From the NCBI GenBank assembly GCA_947497175.1, contig CANMFM010000008.1, positions 124,001 through 188,000 of the forward strand: a DNA stretch of 64,000 nt, written 5' to 3'. The stretch is from an uncultured Aquimarina sp. (lineage in GTDB: Bacteria > Bacteroidota > Bacteroidia > Flavobacteriales > Flavobacteriaceae). The notes below the pieces were generated by a model. It had not been told where the DNA came from. It did no database searches and saw nothing but the letters and a program-made list of their open reading frames with translations. The position numbers and the translations under genes were made by a program. This document shows, piece by piece, positions 26,664-35,864 of this stretch; within the stretch, counting starts at the first letter, position 1; the number at the start of each line of letters is the position of its first letter.

Positions 26664-27389
26664 TTACAATCGTTGCGTATAATAATTGTAGTCCTTTAGA
26701 ATAGTATCCAAAAACTGTCGGTCGTATAACTCAGATTTCACCTCTAAAACCTCTTCTACTTTGTTACGTAGCGTTGTTAATGTTTTATAATCATTAGATC
26801 GTACTGCTATACGATAGGTTTCTTTTATTAAACGTACGTCTTTATCCGAAAGTTTGGTAACATTTAAAAATTTAGGTTGATAATCGTCTTTAATTTCTTC
26901 AAGAATTGTATGAGAAATTTTTACGTTCTGTTTTGTAGTAATCACAATGGTACCCGCTGCGGCATCACCAAGTCGTTGCCGTTTCTCTGAAAATAAAATG
27001 GTTAGCACACCTACAGAAGCTAAAAAGATCCAGATATCCACTAATCTAAGCATCCACCTTACTAAATAATTACTCCAATGTGCAGGTAATCCATCAATGC
27101 GCACCACTTTTATTTTCATGAGCATTTTTCCTACAGTTCTACCGTTAAAAATAACATGCATATACAGCGAATAAAACATAATAGGTAGCAACAAAAGCGA
27201 TTGTATACCAAATACGGTCCAATTATCTTTAAAAGCCATTCCTACCAGAGTCGTAATAAAATTTACGATAAAAAGATAAAGCCAAAATATTGCTATATCA
27301 ATTAAAAAAGCGAGCATCCGTTCTCCTATACTGACTGTTTTATAGTCCAGGTTTACATTTTGTGTGGTATTGATTGCTATATTTGACAT
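26664..27389 (-). CDS. RDD-family membrane protein
   Basis: This 241-residue protein has an RDD domain at about 20-150. The signature is GERMLAFLIDIAIFWLYLF with Arg/Asp-Asp positions, two or three hydrophobic helices, NGRTVGKMLMKIKVVRIDG and FSEKRQRLGDAAAGTIVI. A cytoplasmic tail of about 80 residues follows, mostly helical. RDD proteins are often linked to ion transport or act in envelope clusters; function is unproven. It is divergent from the SpoIIM-like gene and very likely belongs to the same functional cluster. Confidence 0.9.
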   Translation of the reverse strand: MSNIAINTTQNVNLDYKTVSIGERMLAFLIDIAIFWLYLFIVNFITTLVGMAFKDNWTVFGIQSLLLLPIMFYSLYMHVIFNGRTVGKMLMKIKVVRIDGLPAHWSNYLVRWMLRLVDIWIFLASVGVLTILFSEKRQRLGDAAAGTIVITTKQNVKISHTILEEIKDDYQPKFLNVTKLSDKDVRLIKETYRIAVRSNDYKTLTTLRNKVEEVLEVKSELYDRQFLDTILKDYNYYTQRL

Positions 27390-27427
27390 TTATATGTAAG
27401 TGATTATCTTTAACAAAAAATTGATAG

Positions 27428-28411
27428 ATGCGGGAAGCAGCTTTTGTGAAGCAAAATAAAGAAAAATGGATCGCTTTTGAAAAGGCAATACATAAAAATT
27501 TGACGATTAGTCCGGATCAACTTGCTGACTATTATATACATTTGACAAATGACTTGTCTTATGCGCAAACATATTACCCAAATAGCAAAACCCTACTCTA
27601 TCTTAACTCTTTAGCTTCGCAGGCACACCAAAAAATATATAGCAACAAAAAAGAAAGCAAGAATAGAATTGTTGAATTTTGGAAAACGGAGTTTCCTTTA
27701 TTTTTTGTTCAATATCAAAAAACACTGTTGTATACTTTTATAATATTTGCCATTGCATGCTGTATTGGTAGTATTTCTGCATTAAATGACTCTTCGTTCT
27801 TACGATTAATCTTAGGAGATGCTTATGTTAATGAAACGTTGAATAATATCGAAAAAGGAGATCCAACTGCAATATATAAAAGCGGGAGCATGGTTGGTTC
27901 TTTCTTAGGAATAACAATAAATAATATACGTGTGGCATTTTTGGCCTATGCATTTGGTGTGATTACTTCTATAGGAACAGCATACATATTATTCAGTAAT
28001 GGAATCATGTTAGGGGCTTTTATAACGTTTTTTTACTCAAAAGGTGTTTTATTCGAAGCTTCAAAATCGATATGGCTTCACGGAACTATAGAAATATCAG
28101 TAATAATCATAGCCGGTTGTGCAGGTATTGTAATGGGAAACAGTATATTATTTCCAAAAACATACTCTAGAAGAGTATCTTTTATGAAAGGAGCTAAAGA
28201 TGGTTTAAAGATAGTAGTAAGCACCATACCGTTTTTCATTATCGCCGGATTTATTGAAGGTTTTATTACGCGATATTCTAATATGCCAATATGGTTGGCT
28301 ATGGTTATCATTTTTGGTTCATTAGTATTAATCATATTATATTACATCATATACCCCAATCTATTAAAAAAAGCACATGAAAAACAATTACATAGAGCTA
28401 AAACAGAATAG
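27428..28411 (+). CDS. SpoIIM-family (stage II sporulation protein M-like) membrane protein
   Basis: This 327-residue integral membrane protein matches the SpoIIM/DUF95 family outside sporulating bacteria. It has a soluble helical N-terminus (about 1-95, MREAAFVKQNKEKWIAFEK) and about five hydrophobic segments, with NNIRVAFLAYAFGVITSIGT and WLHGTIEISVIIIAGCAGI as the signature blocks. It is the first gene of a tight same-strand run ending with the DUF58 protein; the next gene starts 35 bases inside it. In these clusters it is thought to help envelope or membrane remodelling, which is inference. Confidence 0.88.
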   Translation: MREAAFVKQNKEKWIAFEKAIHKNLTISPDQLADYYIHLTNDLSYAQTYYPNSKTLLYLNSLASQAHQKIYSNKKESKNRIVEFWKTEFPLFFVQYQKTLLYTFIIFAIACCIGSISALNDSSFLRLILGDAYVNETLNNIEKGDPTAIYKSGSMVGSFLGITINNIRVAFLAYAFGVITSIGTAYILFSNGIMLGAFITFFYSKGVLFEASKSIWLHGTIEISVIIIAGCAGIVMGNSILFPKTYSRRVSFMKGAKDGLKIVVSTIPFFIIAGFIEGFITRYSNMPIWLAMVIIFGSLVLIILYYIIYPNLLKKAHEKQLHRAKTE

Positions 28412-29306
28412 AGAGCTCGGAGAAATAATATCTACATATTTTGACTTTTTTAAACAGAACTTAAAGAGTTTTACTAATATTTTTATAAGCTATAATGGTA
28501 TTTTCATTCTTCTTTTATTGGGAGTAAGTTATCTCTTAGTTACTGGATTTGTGGGTTTATATGACAGCAGTACCTCAACAGGATTTGGAAATACCGCCAG
28601 AGATGACTCTTTCATGTTTATAGGAGTAGGTTTTTTTCTCTTTTTTATTGTATTTATGATTATTGCGGCATTAAACTATAGCTTAGCATCCAGTTATATG
28701 ATTACATATGAACAGCAAAAAAAAGTAATCGAAGACAAACACGATGTCTGGAATTTTGTAAAAGAAAAATTTGGTAACATATTTATATTCATCTTATTAC
28801 TTATCGTTATTTATGTTGGTTTTTTAATTACATCGGTAATTTTAGCATTTATTCCTATTCTCGGGACTCTTGTTCAATATGTTATTCAGTTTTGGGTAAC
28901 TTCTTGGTTAGGTGTTTCGTTTATGGTTATGTTATATGAAGGAAAAAGCCCTATTGATGCTCTTGGTGAAGGATGGGATTTGGTAAAAAGTAATTTTTGG
29001 AAATGTGTGGGAGTAAATTTTATTTTAGGACTACTTATCGGATTATTACTCTTATTAGTATTAGTTATTCCTTCAGTACTTGTTGGGGTATATACATTTC
29101 ATATGGTTGATACTGGTGCGGATATTGTAAATTCTGCAGTAGCCAAAATTATATATACCATTTCACTATGTATCTTTTTAATTATTATGGCATACTCACA
29201 GTCGCTATCACAATTTGTTAACGGAATCCTATATTTTTCATTACACGAACAGAAATACAATGTAAATACCAGGGAAAAAATTGAGCAAATCGGTAATGGT
29301 GAGTAA
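28377..29306 (+). CDS. integral membrane protein of the SpoIIM-MoxR cluster
   Basis: This 309-residue protein has about six hydrophobic segments separated by short loops, starting with a cytoplasmic N-terminus (MKNNYIELKQNRELGEIIS). It resembles the membrane domains found with glycerophosphodiester phosphodiesterases or DUF4013-like proteins, but no catalytic part exists. It overlaps the SpoIIM-like gene by 35 bases and the DUF4129-like gene by 11 bases (or more), so it is translated together with both. Function is unknown. Confidence 0.75.
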   Translation: MKNNYIELKQNRELGEIISTYFDFFKQNLKSFTNIFISYNGIFILLLLGVSYLLVTGFVGLYDSSTSTGFGNTARDDSFMFIGVGFFLFFIVFMIIAALNYSLASSYMITYEQQKKVIEDKHDVWNFVKEKFGNIFIFILLLIVIYVGFLITSVILAFIPILGTLVQYVIQFWVTSWLGVSFMVMLYEGKSPIDALGEGWDLVKSNFWKCVGVNFILGLLIGLLLLLVLVIPSVLVGVYTFHMVDTGADIVNSAVAKIIYTISLCIFLIIMAYSQSLSQFVNGILYFSLHEQKYNVNTREKIEQIGNGE

Positions 29307-30033
29307 GAAAATATATTATATCATATCTATTATTTTATTTGTTCAAACAGTATCTCCTGTATGGGCGCAACAAGATTCTTTGACGGTAGCCATAGATAGT
29401 AGTCAAATATCAGTGATCAATTTTACCGATGATCTATCTAAAAAATATGTTGGAGATGAATTTGATTACAATACTGTTGAAGGTGAAGCAGAGAATTTTT
29501 TAAGCAGAGCCTTAAACTGGATTTTTAATGGCCTGCAACGTCTTTTTGGAATAACTATTAATCCCCAACTTGCAAAAGTATTAGAAAACATCATCTACAT
29601 CGTACTTATTGCTATTACAATATATGTAGTAACACGAGTCCTTGTCGGAAAAGATGCCGTCTCTTTTTTTAGAAAAAAGAATACTCTTGTGGCTCCCATG
29701 CATATTTCAGAAGAACACATTGAGAAAATTGATCTCGATGCATTAATTACCGGTGCTATAACCGAAAAAAATTATCGCCTCGCCATACGATACATGTATC
29801 TCAAGGCTCTACAGGATTTATCGTTAAAAAAAATAATCGATTACCACTTTGAAAAAACCAATGCAGATTATTATCGCGAAATTGCAGATATTACTATTAA
29901 GAAACGTTTTAATAGGGTTTCTTATTTATATGACTACATATGGTATGGTAAATTTGAACTCGATAAAAATGCATACTTACATGCAAAAGAGTCTTTTGAC
30001 AAGTTGAATGATAAAATGAAGCATTTTGGATAA
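29296..30033 (+). CDS. DUF4129 domain-containing protein
   Basis: I place the start at ATG 29296, giving a signal-like N-terminus (MVSKKIYYIISIILFVQTVS ending near VWAQ); an upstream in-frame TTG at 29281 is less likely. The protein has one transmembrane helix (about 100-120) and a C-terminal cytoplasmic DUF4129 domain (about 150-245) with TEKNYRLAIRYMYLKALQDL and YDYIWYGKFELDKNAY. DUF4129 is a helical domain common in transglutaminase and MoxR/DUF58 gene clusters. It overlaps its neighbours and is part of the SpoIIM-DUF58 operon. Confidence 0.82.
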   Translation: MVSKKIYYIISIILFVQTVSPVWAQQDSLTVAIDSSQISVINFTDDLSKKYVGDEFDYNTVEGEAENFLSRALNWIFNGLQRLFGITINPQLAKVLENIIYIVLIAITIYVVTRVLVGKDAVSFFRKKNTLVAPMHISEEHIEKIDLDALITGAITEKNYRLAIRYMYLKALQDLSLKKIIDYHFEKTNADYYREIADITIKKRFNRVSYLYDYIWYGKFELDKNAYLHAKESFDKLNDKMKHFG

Positions 30034-31219
30034 AAAATCAAGAAACATATTGATTTTGTTTGGTATAGCGCTATTGGCTATTATAGTGATCGAGCTTTTA
30101 AGACCGACACCAGTCAATTGGAAACCAAGCTACACCTCTACAGATAAGATACCTTTTGGGGCGTATGTTTTTTTTGAAGAATTAAAAGGTCTTGACAATC
30201 AAAAAGAAATTAACGTAGTATCAAAAAACCCATATGATTTTTTAAATGAGCTAGAGTATAAATCCAATTCTACATATATATTTATAAACTCATCGATTGA
30301 TTTTGACAGAAGATCCTATGAAAAACTTATGGCTTATGTAGAACAGGGAAATTCTGTATTTATATCGGCAGGAGATTTTGGCCAAATTATCAAAGACTCC
30401 CTGAATATCGAGACAGAAATGGAATATCAACTTACCGAAAAAGAAATTACTCCAACATTTTTTTCTTCTGCCATCAAAGAAGATACAGTACCCAAGTTCA
30501 AAAAGAATATTTATAAAACCGTTTTTAAAAGTTTTGATACTACCAAAACGACAACACTTGGATATTATAAAGATGAAGTAGTTCAGGAGAAAATGAGTCA
30601 AGTAAATTTTATAAAAGTAGAAACCGGTAATGGAGCCATATATTTTAATACATTACCCGAAGCATTTTCTAATTACTACATGCTTAATGGCAATCATACA
30701 TATGCAGCTACTTGTTTATCTTTTCTAAACAATTTCAAAACAATATACTGGGATGATTATCTTAAAGATGGTCGTAAAATTATAGACTCGCCTATGCGAT
30801 TTGTACTTAATCAAACCCCGTTGCGTTGGGCCTATTATCTTTTGCTAATCGGTTTATTAGTTTTTGTGATCTTTACCGGAAAAAGAGAACAACGTATAAT
30901 TCCAATCGTAAAACCTTTAGAAAACACCTCAATAGAATTCACTAAAACCATAGGCAATCTATACTTTCAGCACAAGGATTATAGCGATATCATCTCTAAA
31001 AAAATTACTTACTTCTTAGAGAAAATAAGAAGTACGTATTATATAAATACCAATACATTAGATGCCGATTTCATAAATAGGCTTGCCGTAAAAACAAACC
31101 ATTCTGTCGAACAAACCAGAGAACTTATTAATTTTATTAGTAGTTTAAAAGCAAAAGCCATGCATAATGAAGCAGATTTGATAGCATTACATAAAAAAAT
31201 AGAAGAATTTACAATATAA
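30026..31219 (+). CDS. DUF4350 domain-containing membrane protein
   Basis: This 397-residue protein starts at TTG 30026, as no ATG lies near, and overlaps the DUF4129 gene by 8 bases. A hydrophobic helix (about 7-25) is followed by a DUF4350 domain (about 35-225) exposed to the periplasm, with DKIPFGAYVFFEELKG and SNYYMLNGNHTYAATCLSFL. A second helix (about 265-285) precedes a cytoplasmic helical tail (about 290-397). DUF4350 is similar in fold to glutamine-amidotransferase-like domains but without a known activity. It is a fixed partner in MoxR/DUF58 clusters. Confidence 0.82.
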   Translation: MDKKSRNILILFGIALLAIIVIELLRPTPVNWKPSYTSTDKIPFGAYVFFEELKGLDNQKEINVVSKNPYDFLNELEYKSNSTYIFINSSIDFDRRSYEKLMAYVEQGNSVFISAGDFGQIIKDSLNIETEMEYQLTEKEITPTFFSSAIKEDTVPKFKKNIYKTVFKSFDTTKTTTLGYYKDEVVQEKMSQVNFIKVETGNGAIYFNTLPEAFSNYYMLNGNHTYAATCLSFLNNFKTIYWDDYLKDGRKIIDSPMRFVLNQTPLRWAYYLLLIGLLVFVIFTGKREQRIIPIVKPLENTSIEFTKTIGNLYFQHKDYSDIISKKITYFLEKIRSTYYINTNTLDADFINRLAVKTNHSVEQTRELINFISSLKAKAMHNEADLIALHKKIEEFTI

Positions 31220-31222
31220 ATT

Positions 31223-32215
31223 ATGGAAGACACTAACGAAAAACCATTAGAGTTTAGCAGTAGAATAGACCTTAAAAACCTACAAGAAGCCGTTCAAAAA
31301 ATTAAAGACGAACTAGGTAAAGTGATTATTGGGCAGCATGAAATGATCGATTTATTGATTATATCTATCTTGGCTAATGGACATTCGCTTATAGAGGGAG
31401 TACCCGGAGTGGCAAAAACGGTAACGGCAAAGCTACTTGCCAAAACAATGAAGGTAGCGTTTAGTCGTATTCAATTTACGCCGGATTTGATGCCTAGTGA
31501 TATTCTTGGAACTTCAATTTTTAATGTAAAAACTTCAGAGTTTGAATTTAAAAAAGGACCAATATTTTCTAACATTATCCTTATCGATGAGATCAATCGT
31601 GCTCCTGCCAAAACTCAAGCAGCCCTGTTTGAAGTTATGGCAGAACGACAGATCACTATAGATGGTATTGAAAATAAAATGAAAAGCCCCCTTTTAGTAT
31701 TCGCCACCCAAAATCCTATAGAGCAAGAAGGTACTTATGCTCTGCCAGAAGCGCAATTAGATCGTTTTTTGTTTAAAATTAACGTAGGCTACCCGAGTGT
31801 TGAAGAAGAGGTAACTATTCTAGAAGGTCATCACCAAAGGAAAAGTGCGAGTGCCACAGATAGTATAGAACCCGTTCTTAATGCCGATCAAATTTCTGAA
31901 TATCAGGAAATTATTAAAGGAATTATTATCGAAAATAATCTTTTAAAGTACATTGCATCAATAGTTAATAGTACCCGTAATAATGGCAATCTATATCTTG
32001 GAGCATCCCCAAGAGCATCAATTGCAATTATGAATGCTTCAAAAGCTATGGCAGCCATTAATGGAAGAGATTTTGTAACTCCAGATGACATAAAAAAAGT
32101 AGCAATTCCTGTATTAAGACATAGAATCATACTTACGCCTGAAAGAGAAATGGAAGGTTTTACTACCGAAAAAGTTGTATTACAAAGTATTGAAACTATA
32201 GAAATTCCAAGATAG
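31223..32215 (+). CDS. MoxR-family AAA+ ATPase
   Basis: This 330-residue AAA+ ATPase has the Walker A segment EGVPGVAKTVTAKLL (about residues 52-66), Walker B IILIDEINRAPAKTQ (about 112-126), sensor-1 FATQNPIEQEGTYALPEAQ and a C-terminal lid (about 225-330). MoxR ATPases act as chaperones for metal-centre insertion or complex assembly and are encoded next to DUF58 proteins. It begins 3 bases after the DUF4350 gene and its stop overlaps the next start by one base. Confidence 0.93.
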   Translation: MEDTNEKPLEFSSRIDLKNLQEAVQKIKDELGKVIIGQHEMIDLLIISILANGHSLIEGVPGVAKTVTAKLLAKTMKVAFSRIQFTPDLMPSDILGTSIFNVKTSEFEFKKGPIFSNIILIDEINRAPAKTQAALFEVMAERQITIDGIENKMKSPLLVFATQNPIEQEGTYALPEAQLDRFLFKINVGYPSVEEEVTILEGHHQRKSASATDSIEPVLNADQISEYQEIIKGIIIENNLLKYIASIVNSTRNNGNLYLGASPRASIAIMNASKAMAAINGRDFVTPDDIKKVAIPVLRHRIILTPEREMEGFTTEKVVLQSIETIEIPR

Positions 32216-33549
32216 TGAAAGCTTTTTTAAAGAGTCTATACCTAAAACAATTGTTTTTCACCCTATTCTTTTCGATAGCGGTGTTGTTTATTGTTTCCTA
32301 CTTTTTTGAAAATCTATTCGTTATAGCACAACTCCTACTTTTTATACTCCTGATAGGACTTATTTTTGATATTTTAGTGTTATACAGAAATAAAATAGGC
32401 ACCCAAGCTCATCGATTAGTACCCGAAAAATTATCTAACGGAGATCAAAATACTATTGAAATCACAATCGTTAATCGGTATCAATTTACGAGTACCATTA
32501 AAATTATAGATGAGATGCCAGTACAGTTTCAGTATCGAAACTTTACCATCGAATCTAAATTAAAGCCTTCTGAAGAAAAGAAATTTATTTACAACATAAA
32601 ACCGACAGAAAGAGGAGAATATTACTTTGGTAGTCTTAATATTTTCACCTCTTCGCCTTTAGGTCTTATAGCTAAGAAAAGAGCGTTTTCTGCACATACC
32701 ATGGTGCCTAGTTACCCTTCATTTTTACAATTAAAAAAATATGACTTTATAGCATTCACAAACAAATTAAAACAATACGGTCTTAAAAAAATAAGGAGAA
32801 TTGGTCACACTCTGGAATTTGAACAAATTAAAGAATATGTTTCAGGAGATGATATACGTGATATTAATTGGAAAGCTACCGCTAAGAAAAACCAATTAAT
32901 GGTAAATCAATATCAAGACGAAAAATCACAACCTATCTATTCTGTAATTGATACAGGACGGGTGATGAAAATGCCATTTAACGAGCTAAGTTTATTAGAT
33001 TATGCTATCAATGCGACCCTCGTGATTTCTAATATTGCTATAAAAAAACAGGATAAAGCAGGCATGTTTACATTCTCCCGAAAAGTAGAAAATACTATTG
33101 TCGCGCAGCGAAGAAAGAGCCAGATGAACCTGATACTTGAAACGCTCTACAATATCAATACTGATTTTGCTGAATCTGATTTTGCCAGATTATATATTGA
33201 TGTAAAACGAAATATCACACACCGAAGTCTACTTTTGTTATATACAAATTTTGAAACTCTGGATGGCTTACACAGACAACTGCCCTACTTACAAGCAATT
33301 GCCAAAACACATTTATTGGTAGTTATTTTCTTTGAAAACACAGAATTAAAATCCTTATTAGATGTACCCGCAACTTCAACTAAACAAATTTTTGAAAAAA
33401 CCATTGCCGAAAAGTTCATATATGAAAAAAAGATGATTGTAAATGAACTAAGTAAACATGGTATCCATTCTATCCTTACTGCTCCTGAGGATCTTACGAT
33501 AAACACTATCAATAAGTATTTGGAAATTAAGGCCAGAGGACTTTTATGA
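32215..33549 (+). CDS. DUF58 domain-containing protein
   Basis: This 444-residue protein starts at GTG 32215, overlapping the MoxR stop codon by one base. Two hydrophobic helices (about 12-30 and 33-52) lead to an extracytoplasmic beta-rich part and then the DUF58 region, with the signature GDDIRDINWKATAKKNQL (about 215-232) and YSVIDTGRVM. DUF58 is related to von Willebrand factor A domains, and partners MoxR ATPases. It is the last gene of the run 27428-33549. The joint function is unknown; envelope stress handling is a guess from related clusters. Confidence 0.9.
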   Translation: MKAFLKSLYLKQLFFTLFFSIAVLFIVSYFFENLFVIAQLLLFILLIGLIFDILVLYRNKIGTQAHRLVPEKLSNGDQNTIEITIVNRYQFTSTIKIIDEMPVQFQYRNFTIESKLKPSEEKKFIYNIKPTERGEYYFGSLNIFTSSPLGLIAKKRAFSAHTMVPSYPSFLQLKKYDFIAFTNKLKQYGLKKIRRIGHTLEFEQIKEYVSGDDIRDINWKATAKKNQLMVNQYQDEKSQPIYSVIDTGRVMKMPFNELSLLDYAINATLVISNIAIKKQDKAGMFTFSRKVENTIVAQRRKSQMNLILETLYNINTDFAESDFARLYIDVKRNITHRSLLLLYTNFETLDGLHRQLPYLQAIAKTHLLVVIFFENTELKSLLDVPATSTKQIFEKTIAEKFIYEKKMIVNELSKHGIHSILTAPEDLTINTINKYLEIKARGLL

Positions 33550-33784
33550 TTTTTGATTTGCTAGTTATAATTTTATGTAACACTAATTCTAAGTTTTCTG
33601 AAATGTAAAGAGGGTGGTACCTAGAATACTATTTTATTTTCTTCAACATTCGCACACTATCAAAAATTTTAAGTTTTAAAAAACACATTCCATCCCAGAA
33701 TTTCTACAATTGGGTACTATACTTTATAAGAAGCATAAAGTTTTATAGACATTTGAATCATCGAAAATCAAATAATTATAAAAC

Positions 33785-34216
33785 GTGTTTACTATGAAAA
33801 CTCTCGCATTAATCCTCACTTTATTAATTTCTAATTTTGTATCCCAGGCGCAAGAAAAAACCGAAGGAATTACCATTACCGTAACGGTTCCTAATGTAAC
33901 AAGCTCTGAAGGAGAGGTTATTTTTGGTCTCTACAACGAAGATACTTTTATGAAAGCGGTTCCTCTACAAGGAGAAAAAAGTTACATAGAAAATGGTATT
34001 GCCAAAATCACCTTCAAAAATGTACCTAAAGGTGTATTTGCTATTTCATGTTTTCATGACAAAAATGGAAATTATAGAATGGATTTTGAAGAAAATGGTA
34101 TGCCAAAAGAAAGCTACGGAGTATCAAATAACACTATGAGTTATGGACCACCAATGTGGAGTGATGCTAAATTTGAAGTAGGAACAGAAGATTTAAATTT
34201 TGAAATTAGAATGTAG
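33785..34216 (+). CDS. DUF2141 domain secreted protein
   Basis: This 143-residue protein has a signal peptide (about 1-20, ending SQA) and a DUF2141 domain (about 28-143). It shares the EGEVIFGLYNEDTFM, CFHDKNGNYRMD and SYGVSNNTMSYGPPMWSDA blocks with the copy at 20005. The two are clear paralogues. Unlike the first copy, this one is monocistronic and has its own terminator. The role is unknown. Confidence 0.86.
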   Translation: MFTMKTLALILTLLISNFVSQAQEKTEGITITVTVPNVTSSEGEVIFGLYNEDTFMKAVPLQGEKSYIENGIAKITFKNVPKGVFAISCFHDKNGNYRMDFEENGMPKESYGVSNNTMSYGPPMWSDAKFEVGTEDLNFEIRM

Positions 34217-34243
34217 CAGTACAACTAAATCATCAATCAAGAA

Positions 34244-34273
34244 AAGTTCATCTCTGAAAATCGGGATGAACTT
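34244..34273 (+). terminator. rho-independent terminator after the DUF2141 gene
   Basis: A 9-bp stem (34244-34252 with 34265-34273) with about a 12-base loop is followed by ACTTTTT, 27 bases after the stop codon. Confidence 0.7.
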
Positions 34274-34282
34274 ACTTTTTAG

Positions 34283-34447
34283 TCAGTAATAGATCCGAAT
34301 AAAACTAAAGGAAATCAAAGAATTGTCTTCAAAACATATAGGCACTCGCAAAAACGCTATGTGACCACTGCAATAATAAAAGATGAAGACTCCATTGGCA
34401 ATGCCAAAATTTATCTCCAAAAAGAGTTTTCTTTCACAGGATGTTAG
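34283..34447 (+). other. open, coding-like frame without a start (possible gene remnant)
   Basis: Between the terminator at 34244 and the OxyR-like gene lies a 54-codon open frame that has no ATG and begins right after an in-frame stop. Its translation is of balanced composition (for example IIKDEDSIGNAKIYLQKEF, ending FSFTGC) and looks more like protein than chance AT-rich sequence. I do not recognise the family. The rest of this 341-base gap has only the OxyR-gene -7 element. Confidence 0.3.
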
Positions 34448-34540
34448 AATTACATAAGACAGGAAGAAATTCTTGTCTCAAAAAGAATAGATAAAATAAA
34501 TTTTTAATTAAATTTTAATAGTTTTAGTCAATTGCTTTCC

Positions 34541-34548
34541 TATTTTTG
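34541..34548 (+). promoter_or_regulatory. -7 promoter element of the OxyR-like gene
   Basis: TATTTTTG matches TAnnTTTG and lies 9 bases before the first ATG of the gene, which predicts an almost leaderless transcript. A weak T-rich -33 region (GTTTTAGTC, near 34521) precedes it. Confidence 0.55.
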
Positions 34549-34557
34549 TGATCCAAA

Positions 34558-35517
34558 ATGACGAAAATGACCATCACACAATTAAAATATGTTCTTGCCG
34601 TGGCAGAACATAAAAATTTTACTAAAGCTGCAGAAAAAACCTTTGTTACCCAACCTACTTTAAGTATGCAAATTCAAAAACTTGAAGAAGAATTAGACAT
34701 TCTTATTTTTGATCGTAGCAAAAAACCTATAGCACTTACCGAAGTTGGAGCCAAACTGGTACAACAGGCAAGAAACATTGTTAATGAAAGTGAACGTATA
34801 CAAGACATTGTAGATCAACAAAAAGGATTTATTGGCGGCGAATTTAAACTGGGAGTTATCCCAACGGTTATGCCTACTTTACTTCCTATGTTTTTGAATA
34901 ACTTTATAAAAAAATATCCTAGGGTAAAACTAAAAATTGAGGAGCTCAATACAGAAACCATAGTTGAACGTCTAATGGATGGACATTTAGATGCCGCTAT
35001 TGCCGCCACCCCTCTCGAGCACGAAGCAATCAAAGAGCGTGTTTTATATTACGAACCTTTTGTAGGGTATATCCCTTCTACACATAGGCTAAATCAAAAG
35101 AAAAAGATTGATACAGCTGATTTAGATATTGACGATATGCTTTTGTTAGAAGATGGCCACTGTTTTAGAGACGGTATTATTAATCTCTGTAAAACTAAAA
35201 AGAGCTATGATGAAGATCATTTCCAACTTGAAAGTGGTAGTTTTGAAACCCTGGTAAAATTAGCAAATGAGGGGCTTGGAATGACACTTTTGCCCTATTT
35301 ACACACTTTAGATATTAAAAGTGCTGAAAAAGCCAATCTTCACTATTTTAATGATCCTTCCCCGGCGAGAGAAGTTAGCTTAATTTTTAATAAAAGTGAA
35401 TTAAAAATGCAGATTATAGATGCATTACAAGCTACAATTGCTGGTGTGGTAAAAGGAGCTATTACATTTCAGAATGTGAAGATTATTAGTCCTTTATCAA
35501 AAACAAAAAGCGACTAA
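34558..35517 (+). CDS. oxyR: OxyR-like LysR-family hydrogen-peroxide response regulator
   Basis: This 319-residue LysR-type regulator has an N-terminal winged helix-turn-helix (about 4-65, MTITQLKYVLAVAEHKNF, AAEKTFVTQPTLSMQIQKLE) and a substrate-binding domain (about 90-305). The HCFRDGIINLC segment (about 200-212) places cysteines as in OxyR, where two Cys form a disulfide on peroxide contact, so peroxide sensing is likely. Start could be Met1 or Met4. A -7 element lies just upstream, and a terminator overlaps the stop codon. Likely targets include catalase and peroxidases elsewhere. Confidence 0.85.
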   Translation: MTKMTITQLKYVLAVAEHKNFTKAAEKTFVTQPTLSMQIQKLEEELDILIFDRSKKPIALTEVGAKLVQQARNIVNESERIQDIVDQQKGFIGGEFKLGVIPTVMPTLLPMFLNNFIKKYPRVKLKIEELNTETIVERLMDGHLDAAIAATPLEHEAIKERVLYYEPFVGYIPSTHRLNQKKKIDTADLDIDDMLLLEDGHCFRDGIINLCKTKKSYDEDHFQLESGSFETLVKLANEGLGMTLLPYLHTLDIKSAEKANLHYFNDPSPAREVSLIFNKSELKMQIIDALQATIAGVVKGAITFQNVKIISPLSKTKSD

Positions 35518-35530
35518 AGAGTCGCTTTTT
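35505..35530. terminator. bidirectional rho-independent terminator overlapping the OxyR-like stop codon
   Basis: An 11-bp stem (35505-35515 with 35520-35530) with an AAAG loop starts inside the last codons of the OxyR-like gene and ends just before the convergent 65-residue gene. A- and T-runs flank it on both sides. Confidence 0.85.
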
Positions 35531-35533
35531 ATG

Positions 35534-35731
35534 TTATGTTTTTAAATAAATTAAACAAGATTGTAATTCGGGTTGTTTAACTGTCAACGATTGAATCCAA
35601 ATCTTTAATTCTTCAATTTCATGTGGAAGTAGTCTGTTTAGTGCTTTTAGAACTTCCTTTGTAAAAAGATTAACATCAAAACTTACTTTTCTAAGTACAG
35701 TCTTTGTGTAATCAAACATCGCTCTAGCCAT
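35534..35731 (-). CDS. small conserved flavobacterial protein
   Basis: This 65-residue protein (MARAMFDYTKTVLRKVSFD...) has a helical, amphipathic make-up with no signal peptide or cysteine motif apart from one Cys near the C-terminus. Small proteins starting MARAMFEYTKTVLKKVSFD are, to my knowledge, conserved in many Flavobacteriaceae, which makes this a real gene despite its size. Function is unknown. It is convergent with the OxyR-like gene and shares its terminator. Confidence 0.75.
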   Translation of the reverse strand: MARAMFDYTKTVLRKVSFDVNLFTKEVLKALNRLLPHEIEELKIWIQSLTVKQPELQSCLIYLKT

Positions 35732-35864
35732 AAATTAATAGGGGTTTAAAATGTTAGGTTTAAACAAGTAATTGTAGGAATAGGCTTACTTTTTAACAAT
35801 TAATATACGCTAATATATGTAAATAAAACTAAAAAGCTGGTATTTTAGCGCTTATTTAACATCA

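Noticed and set aside
34541..34550. Shine-Dalgarno-type ribosome binding sites
   Set aside because: Starts across the window are preceded by A-rich sequence, not GGAGG-like motifs, as usual for Bacteroidota; individual sites are therefore not listed.
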